From positions 1-8,541 of the forward strand of contig JAKEHC010000164.1 in NCBI GenBank assembly GCA_022615255.1: a stretch of 8,541 nt of DNA, in the 5' to 3' direction. Positions 1-4,878 of this stretch are shown here, piece after piece (the first letter of the stretch is position 1; each line of letters starts with the position of its first letter). The stretch is from Candidatus Dadabacteria bacterium. Its GTDB lineage: Bacteria > Desulfobacterota_D > UBA1144 > Nemesobacterales > CSP1-2. Below the pieces are notes generated by a model. That model was not told where the DNA came from and did not search any database. It was given only the letters and a program-made list of their open reading frames with translations. A program made the position numbers and the translations under genes.

Positions 1-150
1 GGAAGGGGTGTTATAGTAAAAATAAATGACCGTGGTCCTTATATAAAAGGACGGATAATAGACCTTTCTTATGCAGCGGCAAAATCTTTAAAAATGGTTA
101 GAGGGGGAATAACAAGGGTAAAAGTCGAGGTTATTTCAACTCCGGTATGA
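1..150 (+). CDS. rlpA: RlpA-like septal ring lytic transglycosylase, C-terminal end (partial)
   Basis: Frame 1 is open from the left edge to the TGA at 148-150 and gives 49 residues. They contain NDRGPY, then GRIIDLSYAAA, then a short G-x-x-RVKVEV strand. This is the characteristic end of the RlpA double-psi beta-barrel domain, where the Asp-Arg-Gly-Pro loop and the R-x-IDLS-x-AA helix are family signatures. In studied members RlpA is an outer-membrane lipoprotein that cleaves peptidoglycan strands lacking stem peptides, mostly at the septum. The N-terminus, lipobox and any SPOR domain cannot be judged. The protein ends directly after the barrel, so no C-terminal SPOR domain follows in this version, unlike E. 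coli RlpA. Family assignment is firm; activity is inferred. Confidence 0.88.
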   Translation, partial: GRGVIVKINDRGPYIKGRIIDLSYAAAKSLKMVRGGITRVKVEVISTPV

Positions 151-200
151 TAAGTAGCTAATTTCAGTAAATGCACCTTTAAACTTACACAGTTGACACA

Positions 201-214
201 GTGTTTGATTACAC
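201..214. promoter_or_regulatory. Candidate enhancer-binding-protein site upstream of the first sigma-54 promoter
   Basis: GTGT-N6-ACAC palindrome lying 76 bp upstream of the -24 element at 291. The longer string CAGTGTTTGATTACACA (199-215) recurs as CAGTGTATTATTACACA at 3246-3262, which lies 80 bp upstream of the second sigma-54 promoter. Sigma-54 promoters need an AAA+ activator bound upstream, so a conserved palindrome at this distance is a plausible binding site. The activator is not in the window. Confidence 0.5.
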
Positions 215-290
215 AATTGTTGAAGTATTTATTTTCTAGAAAATTCTTATAAGCATAACCTCCCATAAAAATTAAAGAAATAAAGAGCTA

Positions 291-307
291 TTGGCACAGG
301 AATTGCA
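291..307 (+). promoter_or_regulatory. Sigma-54 (RpoN) promoter, copy 1
   Basis: TTGGCACAGGAATTGCA matches the -24/-12 consensus TGGCAC-N5-TTGCW. The invariant GG is at 293-294 and GC at 305-306, with the required 10-bp separation. Transcription should begin about 12 nt after the GC, near 318, giving a leader of about 38 nt before the ATG at 356. A near-identical promoter precedes the paralogous gene at 3398, which strengthens the call. Confidence 0.85.
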
Positions 308-332
308 ATAATTAATAATATAAACGTAAAAA

Positions 333-349
333 CTCACAAAGGAGGTGAG
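333..349 (+). promoter_or_regulatory. Leader hairpin with the Shine-Dalgarno sequence in its loop, copy 1
   Basis: CTCAC (333-337) pairs with GTGAG (345-349) around a 7-nt loop, AAAGGAG, which is the Shine-Dalgarno core for the ATG at 356. The same 17 bases recur at 3375-3391. The 5-bp stem is weak, so it could present the ribosome-binding site or respond to conditions. This is an inference from sequence only. Confidence 0.45.
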
Positions 350-355
350 AAAATA

Positions 356-742
356 ATGAGAAGATTACTTTTCTCAACACTTATTGTGGCTTGGTTTTCT
401 TTAGTCGGAATAAATTCATTTGCTGTGCAAGTGATACCTAGATTGTTTATCCCTTATACACAAGACAGGAAGGCGATCACCGAAAGCGAACTACAAACTG
501 AGCAGATAACCCCAGTCGAGATTACAGCGGATATTACAGGTAAGTTAACTGCCATTAAAGGTGATATATTGAGTGTTAAGGACAAGGCAGGCACAACTCA
601 TTTAATCATGATTACTGACCCGGATACACTAGAACAACTTGATGTCGGTGATGATGTTAATTTAAAGATAGAAAAAGGACTCGTAGTTTCAATCGAGAAA
701 ACCGAACGTAAATCAACTGAATTCGCACCTAAATCCAATTGA
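356..742 (+). CDS. Small exported OB-like (DUF1344/DUF5666-type) protein, copy A
   Basis: 128 residues. Residues 1-23 form a Sec signal peptide (basic MRR, hydrophobic core, likely cut after SFA). A linker of about 30 residues leads to one beta-rich domain at about 58-115: DITGKLTAIKGD, LSVKDKAGTTH, LEQLDVGDDVNLKIEKG, VSIEKTE. This spacing of short strands with a G-D turn before a V-x-L-x-I strand resembles single-domain OB-like periplasmic families such as DUF1344 and DUF5666; the exact family needs an HMM search. The closest relative in the window is the protein at 3398. The start is fixed by GGAGG at 341-345 and by identity of the first 12 codons with that paralogue. The promoter at 291 makes it a likely RpoN-dependent gene. 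Ligand and function are unknown; no Cys or His cluster suggests metal binding. Confidence 0.85.
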   Translation: MRRLLFSTLIVAWFSLVGINSFAVQVIPRLFIPYTQDRKAITESELQTEQITPVEITADITGKLTAIKGDILSVKDKAGTTHLIMITDPDTLEQLDVGDDVNLKIEKGLVVSIEKTERKSTEFAPKSN

Positions 743-758
743 ATTAAATTCTAAAAAA

Positions 759-798
759 GGGGTGAGTAAAAATAACCGCATTTACTCACTTCTCCTTT
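759..798 (+). other. Conserved intergenic hairpin that mimics a ribosome-binding site (element 1)
   Basis: GTGAGTAAA (762-770) pairs perfectly with TTTACTCAC (781-789) around a 10-nt loop, and G-U, G-C and A-U pairs extend the stem outward. The left arm, GGGGTGAGTAAAA, looks like the ribosome-binding region of the neighbouring genes but is followed by ATA instead of ATG. The right flank continues as TTCTCCTTT, complementary to AAAGGAG. Related hairpins lie at 1264-1300 and 3772-3801. No run of T follows, so it does not look like an ordinary terminator. Confidence 0.5.
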
Positions 799-865
799 AG
801 TGGTGTCAGTAGATATCTATAGTTAACCACATGACTTTCCACTAAACATAAGGAGGTAACAAGAA

Positions 866-1237
866 ATGAGAAAATATTTGTGTTTAGTAGTGGCGCTCGT
901 TCTCACGGCCGTTCTGTTGTTTATCATAGGCTTCGATAGGAATGGCGCAAGTTCTCCGGAAATTATAAGAGGTGACGTTGCCCTCGTTGATAAGAATACG
1001 CTAATAATAAAAGAAGATAAGACACAAATGGAATATGTACTGAATGCCCCTCCGGATAAGCTAAAAGAGGTAAAAGCTGGATACAGGGTAGAAGTTAAAG
1101 CAGACAACGAAAGGGTTTCGTCATTAACTGTATTGGGGATGTCGCAGTCTGAGGCTGAGCTTTATGAGAAATGGAATAGGGTTATTAATACCAATCTGTT
1201 TTTTAAAAAAGAAACGAAGCCAGTCATCTCTTCGTAA
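866..1237 (+). CDS. Small membrane-anchored or exported OB-like protein, copy D
   Basis: 123 residues. An N-terminal hydrophobic segment at about 4-22 lacks a clear signal peptidase site, so it may be a membrane anchor rather than a cleaved leader. The domain at about 33-92 reads IIRGDVALVDKNTLIIKED, then YVLNAPPDKLKEV, then GYRVEVKADNERVSSLTVLGM. It aligns almost without gaps to the protein at 5743, down to an aromatic-K-W motif after the domain (YEKWNRVI here, YQKWKVIR there). The C-terminal KKETKPVISS has no counterpart. The Shine-Dalgarno AGGAGGT (851-857) is well placed. It lies 123 bases after copy A with hairpin element 1 between, so it could be co-transcribed from the sigma-54 promoter. 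Function unknown; a beta-rich periplasmic domain like that of copies A and B is likely. Confidence 0.83.
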   Translation: MRKYLCLVVALVLTAVLLFIIGFDRNGASSPEIIRGDVALVDKNTLIIKEDKTQMEYVLNAPPDKLKEVKAGYRVEVKADNERVSSLTVLGMSQSEAELYEKWNRVINTNLFFKKETKPVISS

Positions 1238-1263
1238 GGTTCAAGCCCTTTATAGGGGAGAGA

Positions 1264-1300
1264 GGGGAGATGAGTTAATAAATTATTTAACCATCTCTCT
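1264..1300 (+). other. Intergenic hairpin (element 2)
   Basis: The left arm 1264-1278 (GGGGAGATGAGTTAA) pairs with 1287-1300 (TTAACCATCTCTCT) with one bulged A and two G-U pairs, around an 8-nt loop. It resembles elements 1 and 3 in having a GGAG...GAGTTAA left arm and a pyrimidine-rich CTCTC right flank. It sits between the genes at 866 and 1408. There is no T tract, so it is more likely an RNA-processing or regulatory structure than a terminator. Confidence 0.45.
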
Positions 1301-1407
1301 CTCCTCAGATGAGTTTTCCCCGCTCTTTCTTGCGCAAACGTTGTGGCTTTACCTTCCTTAAAGTCGCAATCGCTATATATCGAGATAAGAAAGGAGGTGA
1401 AGTTAAA

Positions 1408-1698
1408 ATGAGAATGTTACTTATATCTATACTTATAATAACGATACTTACCGCTATTGGAATAAGCTCATTTGCCGAAACTGAGCAACAAATAAAGCGG
1501 ATAGTTAACGAAGGTGAGATAGCTGATAGCGGTAATTTCTTGACGATCAAGGACGAAAAGGGCGAAGCCCATCTAATTAAGACGATCGGAGTACTCAGGT
1601 TCGGTGGTGGTTCTCTAAAGTTGGAAACGTGGGAAGCAAGTTTTCCAGTTGAGAAAAAAGACACCATCACTATCGAAAACCAAACTCCCTCTGAATAA
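1408..1698 (+). CDS. Small exported OB-like protein, copy C (divergent)
   Basis: 96 residues from the ATG at 1408. A longer in-frame ORF reaches back to 1309, but the strong AAGGAGGTGA at 1391-1400 and the signal peptide (MRMLLISILIITILTAIGISSFA, likely cut before ET) fix this start. The mature part begins like copies A and B (NEGEIADSGNFLTIKDEKGEAHLIK) and ends with a strand pair SFPVEKKDTITIENQTPSE. The middle, GVLRFGGGSLKLETWE, does not match the usual LEGLKVGDxV turn, so the domain is divergent or slightly damaged. No terminator or promoter is evident next to it. Family membership is inferred from pattern and location; function unknown. Confidence 0.75.
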   Translation: MRMLLISILIITILTAIGISSFAETEQQIKRIVNEGEIADSGNFLTIKDEKGEAHLIKTIGVLRFGGGSLKLETWEASFPVEKKDTITIENQTPSE

Positions 1699-1737
1699 GC
1701 TCATGCCAAAAAAACACAAGCCAGAGGGGAAAAAGAA

Positions 1738-1845
1738 ATGAAAATTCTCAGAGCAGTTAAAATATCTATAAGGTAATGGGAAATATCAGAATTTCCATAA
1801 ATTTTCATCCATATCTGTATCGTCTCACTTTAAAATTGATAATCT
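1738..1845 (+). pseudogene. Decayed relative of the gene starting at 8387
   Basis: ATG at 1738 opens MKILRAVKISIR and then a TAA at 1774. This matches the start of the gene at 8387 (MEILKAFKIAIRE): roughly three quarters of the first 45 bases agree, the stop replaces a Glu codon, and one base is missing a few positions later (GGGA-AATATCAG against GGGAGAATATCAG). After that deletion the two sequences stay collinear to a shared TAAAAT (1831 and 8481), with a poorly matching middle. A purine-rich AGAGGGGAAAAAG precedes the start. The 3' boundary is approximate. Confidence 0.5.
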
Positions 1846-1983
1846 TAATTACGAATAAAGGACACGATACTAATGCACCTTGAACAATTTGGTATAGATT
1901 TTTTTGACAGTGAAGTTAAGATTGTATGAATGGTTAAGAGACTATGCTGATGCAGTATCTTTCAACTCCAACAGGATCCTTAC

Positions 1984-3104
1984 ATGAGTGATAAACCACC
2001 TTCTACAGATTCTGAGTCAGAACATTCCCAGCCGGATATCGAGAAGCTTTCCGATTTCGTGAAGTCTATGGATATTCGGTCTGTAGCTCTGATCGTGCTC
2101 TTCATCCTCGCGCTTTTCTATACTCTCTACTTCGCCCGTGTCTTTTTCCTGCCATCATTCTGGCTCTCCTCCTCAGTTTTCTATTAAGCCCGATAGTGCG
2201 CGGTTTCAAGAGACTTTACATACCCGAGCCTTTAGGAGCGGCTCTAGTACTCCTGATACTGGTGGGAGCCACGGGTTATGGAGTTTATCAGCTTTCAGAA
2301 CCCGCCGCCGGGTGGATAGCGAAGGCGCCAGAGAGTTTGCGCCGTATCGAACAAAAGCTGATTGCCTTGAGGAAACCAGTAGAACAGGTGAGCAAGGCGA
2401 CAGAACAGGTCGAAAAAATCACGAAAATGGATGATGGCAAGAAGACGCAGGTAGTTGAGCTCAAAGACCCTGGTCTGAGCAACCTCCTGCTCAATCAGAC
2501 TCCGGGGGTAATAATCGGAACAGTGACGATGTTCATCCTTCTCTATTTCTTTCTCGCCTCTGGAGATCTCTTTCTACTTAAACTGGTCAGGGTACTGCCC
2601 ACACTGAAAGATAAGAAGCGGGCCGTGGAAATCGTCCGCCAGATTGAACAAAATGTTTCTACTTATCTCTTTACCGTGACTATGATAAATGCCGGTCTGG
2701 GCGTGGCAGTTGGTTTAGCGATGTTCTTTCTACAAATGCCTAACCCTTTGCTCTGGGGGGTGATGGCTGGATTTCTTGAATTTATCCCCTATCTTGGCCC
2801 TACAGTTGGCCTCACTGTTCTTACGCTGGTGGCGCTTCTCACGTTTGAAAATTTGGGGCATGCCCTGCTGGTGTCCGCCGTTTATTTAGGTCTAACCGCT
2901 ATCCAAGGCAACTTCATCGCACCGATGGTTCTTGGCCGGCGGCTTACCCTCAACCCGATGGTCATTTTCATCGCCTTAATCTTCTGGGGATGGATATGGG
3001 GGATCCCTGGGGCTCTGCTTGCGGTTCCAATGCTGGCGACGTTCAAGATATTCTGCGATCATATTGAGCCGCTGACTCCGATCGGGGAGTTCTTAGGTAA
3101 GTAG
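1984..3104 (+). pseudogene. AI-2E family transporter, interrupted by a one-base frameshift
   Basis: Two frames together give one normal-length (about 373 residues) PF01594 protein. 1984-2152 encodes a polar N-terminus and the first membrane helix (VALIVLFILALFYTLYFARVFFLP). The frame is then lost and reads out to TAA at 2185. Restoring one C in CTGCC-ATC near 2153 gives PIILALLLSFLLSPIVRGFKRL, which joins the downstream frame ending at 3104. That frame includes IPEPLGAALVLL, a periplasmic-type helix with EQVSKATEQVEKI, FLEFIPYLGPTVG, and the family C-terminus GIPGALLAVPMLATFKI. Members export autoinducer-2 or small solutes, or act as antiporters; the substrate here is unknown. It is visibly richer in G+C than the neighbouring genes, consistent with a different origin. 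The rest is undamaged, so the frameshift may be recent or a sequencing error. Confidence 0.85.
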
Positions 3105-3223
3105 CTATTATCTATAAATTTTCTCTTTAGAGTTTACTGTCTGTCAAGTGATCGCATCAAGGTTTTGAGGCAAACCACATTACTTTTTTAAATCTTCTAA
3201 AAGTTAATCTCCACTAATTTTTT

Positions 3224-3261
3224 GTGTGAGTTGACACGGCTTCTACAGTGTATTATTACAC
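3224..3261. promoter_or_regulatory. Paired palindromes, candidate enhancer sites for the second sigma-54 promoter
   Basis: Two GTGT-N6-ACAC palindromes, at 3224-3237 (spacer GAGTTG) and 3248-3261 (spacer ATTATT), have centres 24 bp apart. The nearer one ends about 80 bp upstream of the -24 element. Copy 1 has one intact palindrome (201-214). Two sites of one pattern in a fixed place upstream of an RpoN promoter suit a dimeric bacterial enhancer-binding protein; its identity is unknown. Confidence 0.5.
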
Positions 3262-3342
3262 AGTTAGGCGCATTTTTTATTTTCTTGAAAATTCTTATAA
3301 ATATAACCTCCCATAAAAATTAAATATTAAGAATAAAAGCTA

Positions 3343-3359
3343 TTGGCACAGTAATTGCC
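3343..3359 (+). promoter_or_regulatory. Sigma-54 (RpoN) promoter, copy 2
   Basis: TTGGCACAGTAATTGCC has GG at 3345-3346 and GC at 3357-3358, exactly 10 bp apart, and the TGGCAC-N5-TTGC core. The start of transcription should be near 3370, giving a leader of about 28 nt that begins just before the CTCAC/GTGAG hairpin. Confidence 0.85.
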
Positions 3360-3374
3360 ATATAAACGTATAAA

Positions 3375-3391
3375 CTCACAAAGGAGGTGAG
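3375..3391 (+). promoter_or_regulatory. Leader hairpin with the Shine-Dalgarno sequence in its loop, copy 2
   Basis: Identical to 333-349: CTCAC (3375-3379), loop AAAGGAG, GTGAG (3387-3391), followed by AAAATA and the ATG at 3398. With the predicted start site near 3370, the hairpin would sit at the very 5' end of the mRNA. Confidence 0.45.
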
Positions 3392-3397
3392 AAAATA

Positions 3398-3742
3398 ATG
3401 AGAAGATTACTTTTCTCAACACTCATTGTAGCAGGGCTTATATCCCTTGGTGGAGTAAGTTCATTAGCCACAGTACAGCAACACACAAAGCAGGTGGCTG
3501 CCATATCAAACGAGGTTACAGGGAAGGTAACCGACATCAAGAGGGATATTAACACCCTGAAGATCGAGGATCTAGCGGGGAAAACCTATTCATTTAAGGT
3601 TACTGACTCGAAGACGCTGGAAGGACTTAAAGTAGGTGATATGGTTAAAGTAACGATGGAAGAGGGGAAAGCAACCTCGATTCAAAAGGTTGAAAATGCA
3701 CCTAGCAAAGGTGGCTCTGAGGGTGCGCCATCAAACTACTAA
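3398..3742 (+). CDS. Small exported OB-like (DUF1344/DUF5666-type) protein, copy B
   Basis: 114 residues. The signal peptide (residues 1-24) shares its first 12 residues with copy A and is likely cut after SSLA. The mature protein is one beta-rich domain at about 39-99: EVTGKVTDIKRDINTLKIEDLAGKTYSFKV, then SKTLEGLKVGDMVKVTMEEGKATSIQKVE, with a short Gly/Ser/Pro tail. This is the clearest family member in the window and the best query for classification; the pattern fits single-domain OB-like families such as DUF1344 and DUF5666. It is driven by its own sigma-54 promoter at 3343. The start is fixed by GGAGG just upstream and by identity with copy A. Signal peptides of A and B are almost identical but mature parts are much less so, suggesting constraint on expression and export with divergence in binding. 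Ligand unknown. Confidence 0.87.
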   Translation: MRRLLFSTLIVAGLISLGGVSSLATVQQHTKQVAAISNEVTGKVTDIKRDINTLKIEDLAGKTYSFKVTDSKTLEGLKVGDMVKVTMEEGKATSIQKVENAPSKGGSEGAPSNY

Positions 3743-3771
3743 GTAAATTGAATTAACCACTGGGAAGGGAG

Positions 3772-3801
3772 GTGAGTTAAAATGCCCCTCCATTTGCTCA
3801 C
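3772..3801 (+). other. Conserved intergenic hairpin that hides an SD-ATG mimic (element 3)
   Basis: GTGAG (3772-3776) pairs with CTCAC (3797-3801), and after a small internal loop AAATG (3780-3784) pairs with CATTT (3791-3795) around CCCCTC. The left side, GGGAGGTGAGTTAAAATG, is a textbook ribosome-binding site and start codon that opens a 23-codon ORF (3782-3853) of no recognisable content. The right flank TTCTCTTCAGTG matches element 1. The position just after copy B parallels element 1 after copy A. Confidence 0.5.
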
Positions 3802-3872
3802 TTCTCTTCAGTGTGTCGGTAAAACTCCATGTGAGCCTCATATCTTTCCATAAAATTGGAGGTGTATTTGAA

Positions 3873-4091
3873 ATGATGATAACAATAGCTCCTTTTACAG
3901 TTGACTTAAGTTGCGACTGCAAACCACCGCAGCTTAGGTATGAAAAGGAAGAACACATTAAAACAAACCATCCGCCAATTACTTACTGGGGAATTTATCT
4001 CAATGACAAACACATATCATATGTATCGAGCAAAGAACTGGCTGAGAATACAAAATTATGGATGGAGAAGTGGCTAAAGGATAGACGCTGA
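3873..4091 (+). CDS. Small protein of unknown function, 72 residues
   Basis: The start at 3873 follows GGAGGTG (3858-3864) at good spacing; an in-frame GTG at 3813 has no ribosome-binding site. There is no signal peptide or membrane segment, so this is one of the few probably cytoplasmic products here. Visible features are a Cys-Asp-Cys near residue 13 (DLSCDCKPP), a central TYWGIYLNDKHISYVSSKE stretch that looks like beta-strands, and a basic, Trp-containing C-terminal helix (ENTKLWMEKWLKDRR). The shape is like a small intracellular adaptor or KTSC-sized domain, but I do not recognise a family. It lies between copy B and the glycine-zipper gene, 24 nt upstream of the latter, so co-transcription is likely. 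Confidence 0.65.
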   Translation: MMITIAPFTVDLSCDCKPPQLRYEKEEHIKTNHPPITYWGIYLNDKHISYVSSKELAENTKLWMEKWLKDRR

Positions 4092-4115
4092 AAATACAAA
4101 GAAGGAGGAGAAAAT

Positions 4116-4319
4116 ATGAAAATCAAAAAAATAATCCTAGCTTTTGTTTTGGGCATGGCTCTTCTTGCAAGCTATGGGTGTGAGTTTCTTGCAGGAACAG
4201 CGGTAGGCGGTGCAGCAGGTTTTGCAGGTGGATATATTTTGAGGGATCAAGGCTACAAAGTACGGTCTCCAGTTAAGAAAGAAACCAGCGGGTCTAGCCA
4301 GGGGGAGGCATCTCCGTGA
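4116..4319 (+). CDS. Glycine-zipper lipoprotein-like small envelope protein
   Basis: 67 residues with a strong GGAGGAG ribosome-binding site 7 bases before the ATG. A basic MKIKK start and hydrophobic core lead to Cys22 (LLASYGC), a weak lipobox because Tyr and Ser replace the usual small and aliphatic residues. Then comes a glycine-zipper segment, AGTAVGGAAGFAGGYIL, typical of small outer-membrane-associated proteins that pack or insert helices by G-x-x-x-G contacts. The tail is basic and then Ser/Gly-rich. Such proteins often affect envelope integrity, but no specific role can be given. It is probably in one transcript with the 72-residue gene upstream; 115 bases separate it from the next gene, with a T7 run at 4400-4406 but no convincing stem. 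Confidence 0.72.
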   Translation: MKIKKIILAFVLGMALLASYGCEFLAGTAVGGAAGFAGGYILRDQGYKVRSPVKKETSGSSQGEASP

Positions 4320-4434
4320 GAGATTGGTTCAGTTATAAGCTAAGTACTTTAAAATCAGGTTCAGACAAGTAGGTAGGTTAGAATATGCCTAAGAAAGGGT
4401 TTTTTTAATTAAGCAAACTAGGGAGGAGAAAACG

Positions 4435-4836
4435 ATGAGAAAAAAAAGATACATAGCTTCGATGTCTGGGATTATGCTTTTTATTATGATTTCTGGTGCT
4501 AAGGCAGAGAGCTGGGTGTATACAGCGACGGCAGATGATAATAAAGTAAAAGCTTATGTGGACGTGGATAGCATAACCAAAGACGGTGACAAGAGAAGGT
4601 TTTGGATGTACCACGATTTTAAGGGGGTCCAATCTTTTCATGAAAATCCCATAGAAAAAGCCTTCGGTTATGATGTTGTTGACTGCAGTGATAAGACTAT
4701 AGAGTACATGGAAGTTATTATAGAACGGACTGATGGGAGTAGAATGAAGAGCAGATTAATAAAGCCCGAAGTAGAAAAGGTAAGACCGAAAAGTGTAAAT
4801 GAAGGCATACTGGAATTTGTTTGTAATTATAAGTAG
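4435..4836 (+). CDS. Surface-adhesin E-like exported protein
   Basis: 133 residues with a cleavable signal peptide (residues 1-25, cut after AKA). The mature protein opens WVYTATADDNKVKAYVDVDSITKDGDKRRFWMYHDFK, a strand-turn-strand pattern typical of the adhesin E (PF16747-like) family: an aromatic start, Y-x-D-x-x-S-I, then an R-x-W strand. Two Cys follow (VDCSDKT at about 82 and FVCNYK at the end), matching the family's conserved pair. H. influenzae protein E binds host proteins, but most relatives are uncharacterised envelope proteins of environmental bacteria, so adhesion here is unproven. GGGAGGAG at 4420-4427 supports the start. The TAG stop lies inside the palindrome at 4833-4860, so the last codons may have been set by insertion of that repeat. 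Confidence 0.72.
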   Translation: MRKKRYIASMSGIMLFIMISGAKAESWVYTATADDNKVKAYVDVDSITKDGDKRRFWMYHDFKGVQSFHENPIEKAFGYDVVDCSDKTIEYMEVIIERTDGSRMKSRLIKPEVEKVRPKSVNEGILEFVCNYK

Positions 4837-4860
4837 GGGCAATTCATGAATTGCTCCTAC
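4833..4860. repeat. REP-like palindrome overlapping a stop codon
   Basis: A 28-bp inverted repeat with 14-bp arms (GTAGGGGCAATTCA and its partner), 13 Watson-Crick pairs and one G-T. GTAGGGGC...GCCCCTAC palindromes of this type are common dispersed intergenic repeats in many bacterial genomes. It supplies the TAG of the upstream gene and lies 18 bases before the next ATG. As RNA it forms a strong hairpin without a T tract, so it could separate or stabilise two parts of a message. Confidence 0.7.
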
Positions 4861-4878
4861 TACTCGGAGGGACGCTGA

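Larger units (their letters stand above)
228..424 (+). repeat. Duplicated promoter/leader/signal-peptide module, copy 1
   Basis: This stretch aligns with 3276-3469. The most conserved parts are the promoter flank (TTCTTATAA...ATAACCTCCCATAAAAATTAAA), the -24 region and the leader plus first codons: 319-388 against 3361-3430 differ at only about three positions by my count. Similarity falls sharply beyond the signal peptide. Copy 1 has about 10 extra bases between the -12 element and the conserved leader. Confidence 0.8.
3276..3469 (+). repeat. Duplicated promoter/leader/signal-peptide module, copy 2
   Basis: Counterpart of 228-424. It has the same flank, sigma-54 promoter, leader hairpin and first codons, but lacks about 10 bases between -12 and the leader, close to one helical turn. 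The conserved block ends with the signal peptide. Confidence 0.8.

Noticed and set aside
254..266. ACCTCC just upstream of both sigma-54 promoters as an anti-SD element
   Set aside because: It is complementary to GGAGGT but lies upstream of the predicted transcription starts, so it would not be in the mRNA; it is more likely part of the conserved promoter flank.
1164..1361. ORF overlapping the end of the 866 gene
   Set aside because: It is out of frame with copy D, has no ribosome-binding site and reads through hairpin element 2; it is a shadow frame.
1309..1407. Longer N-terminus for copy C starting at 1309
   Set aside because: The extension (MSFPRSFLRKRCGF...) lacks a ribosome-binding site and would place the strong AAGGAGGTGA and a perfect signal peptide inside the protein.
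1914..1948. Sigma-70 promoter for the transporter from TTGACA at 1914
   Set aside because: No acceptable -10 hexamer lies 16-18 bp downstream; TATGAA is 5 bp and TATGCT 23 bp away.
2138..2434. ORF overlapping the frameshift of the transporter
   Set aside because: Its product is Arg/Ser-rich with no family pattern and it lies wholly inside the AI-2E gene in a third frame.
4383..4410. Terminator at the T7 run before the adhesin-E-like gene
   Set aside because: Only a 3-bp stem (CCT/AGG) can be drawn before the T run, too weak for a terminator.
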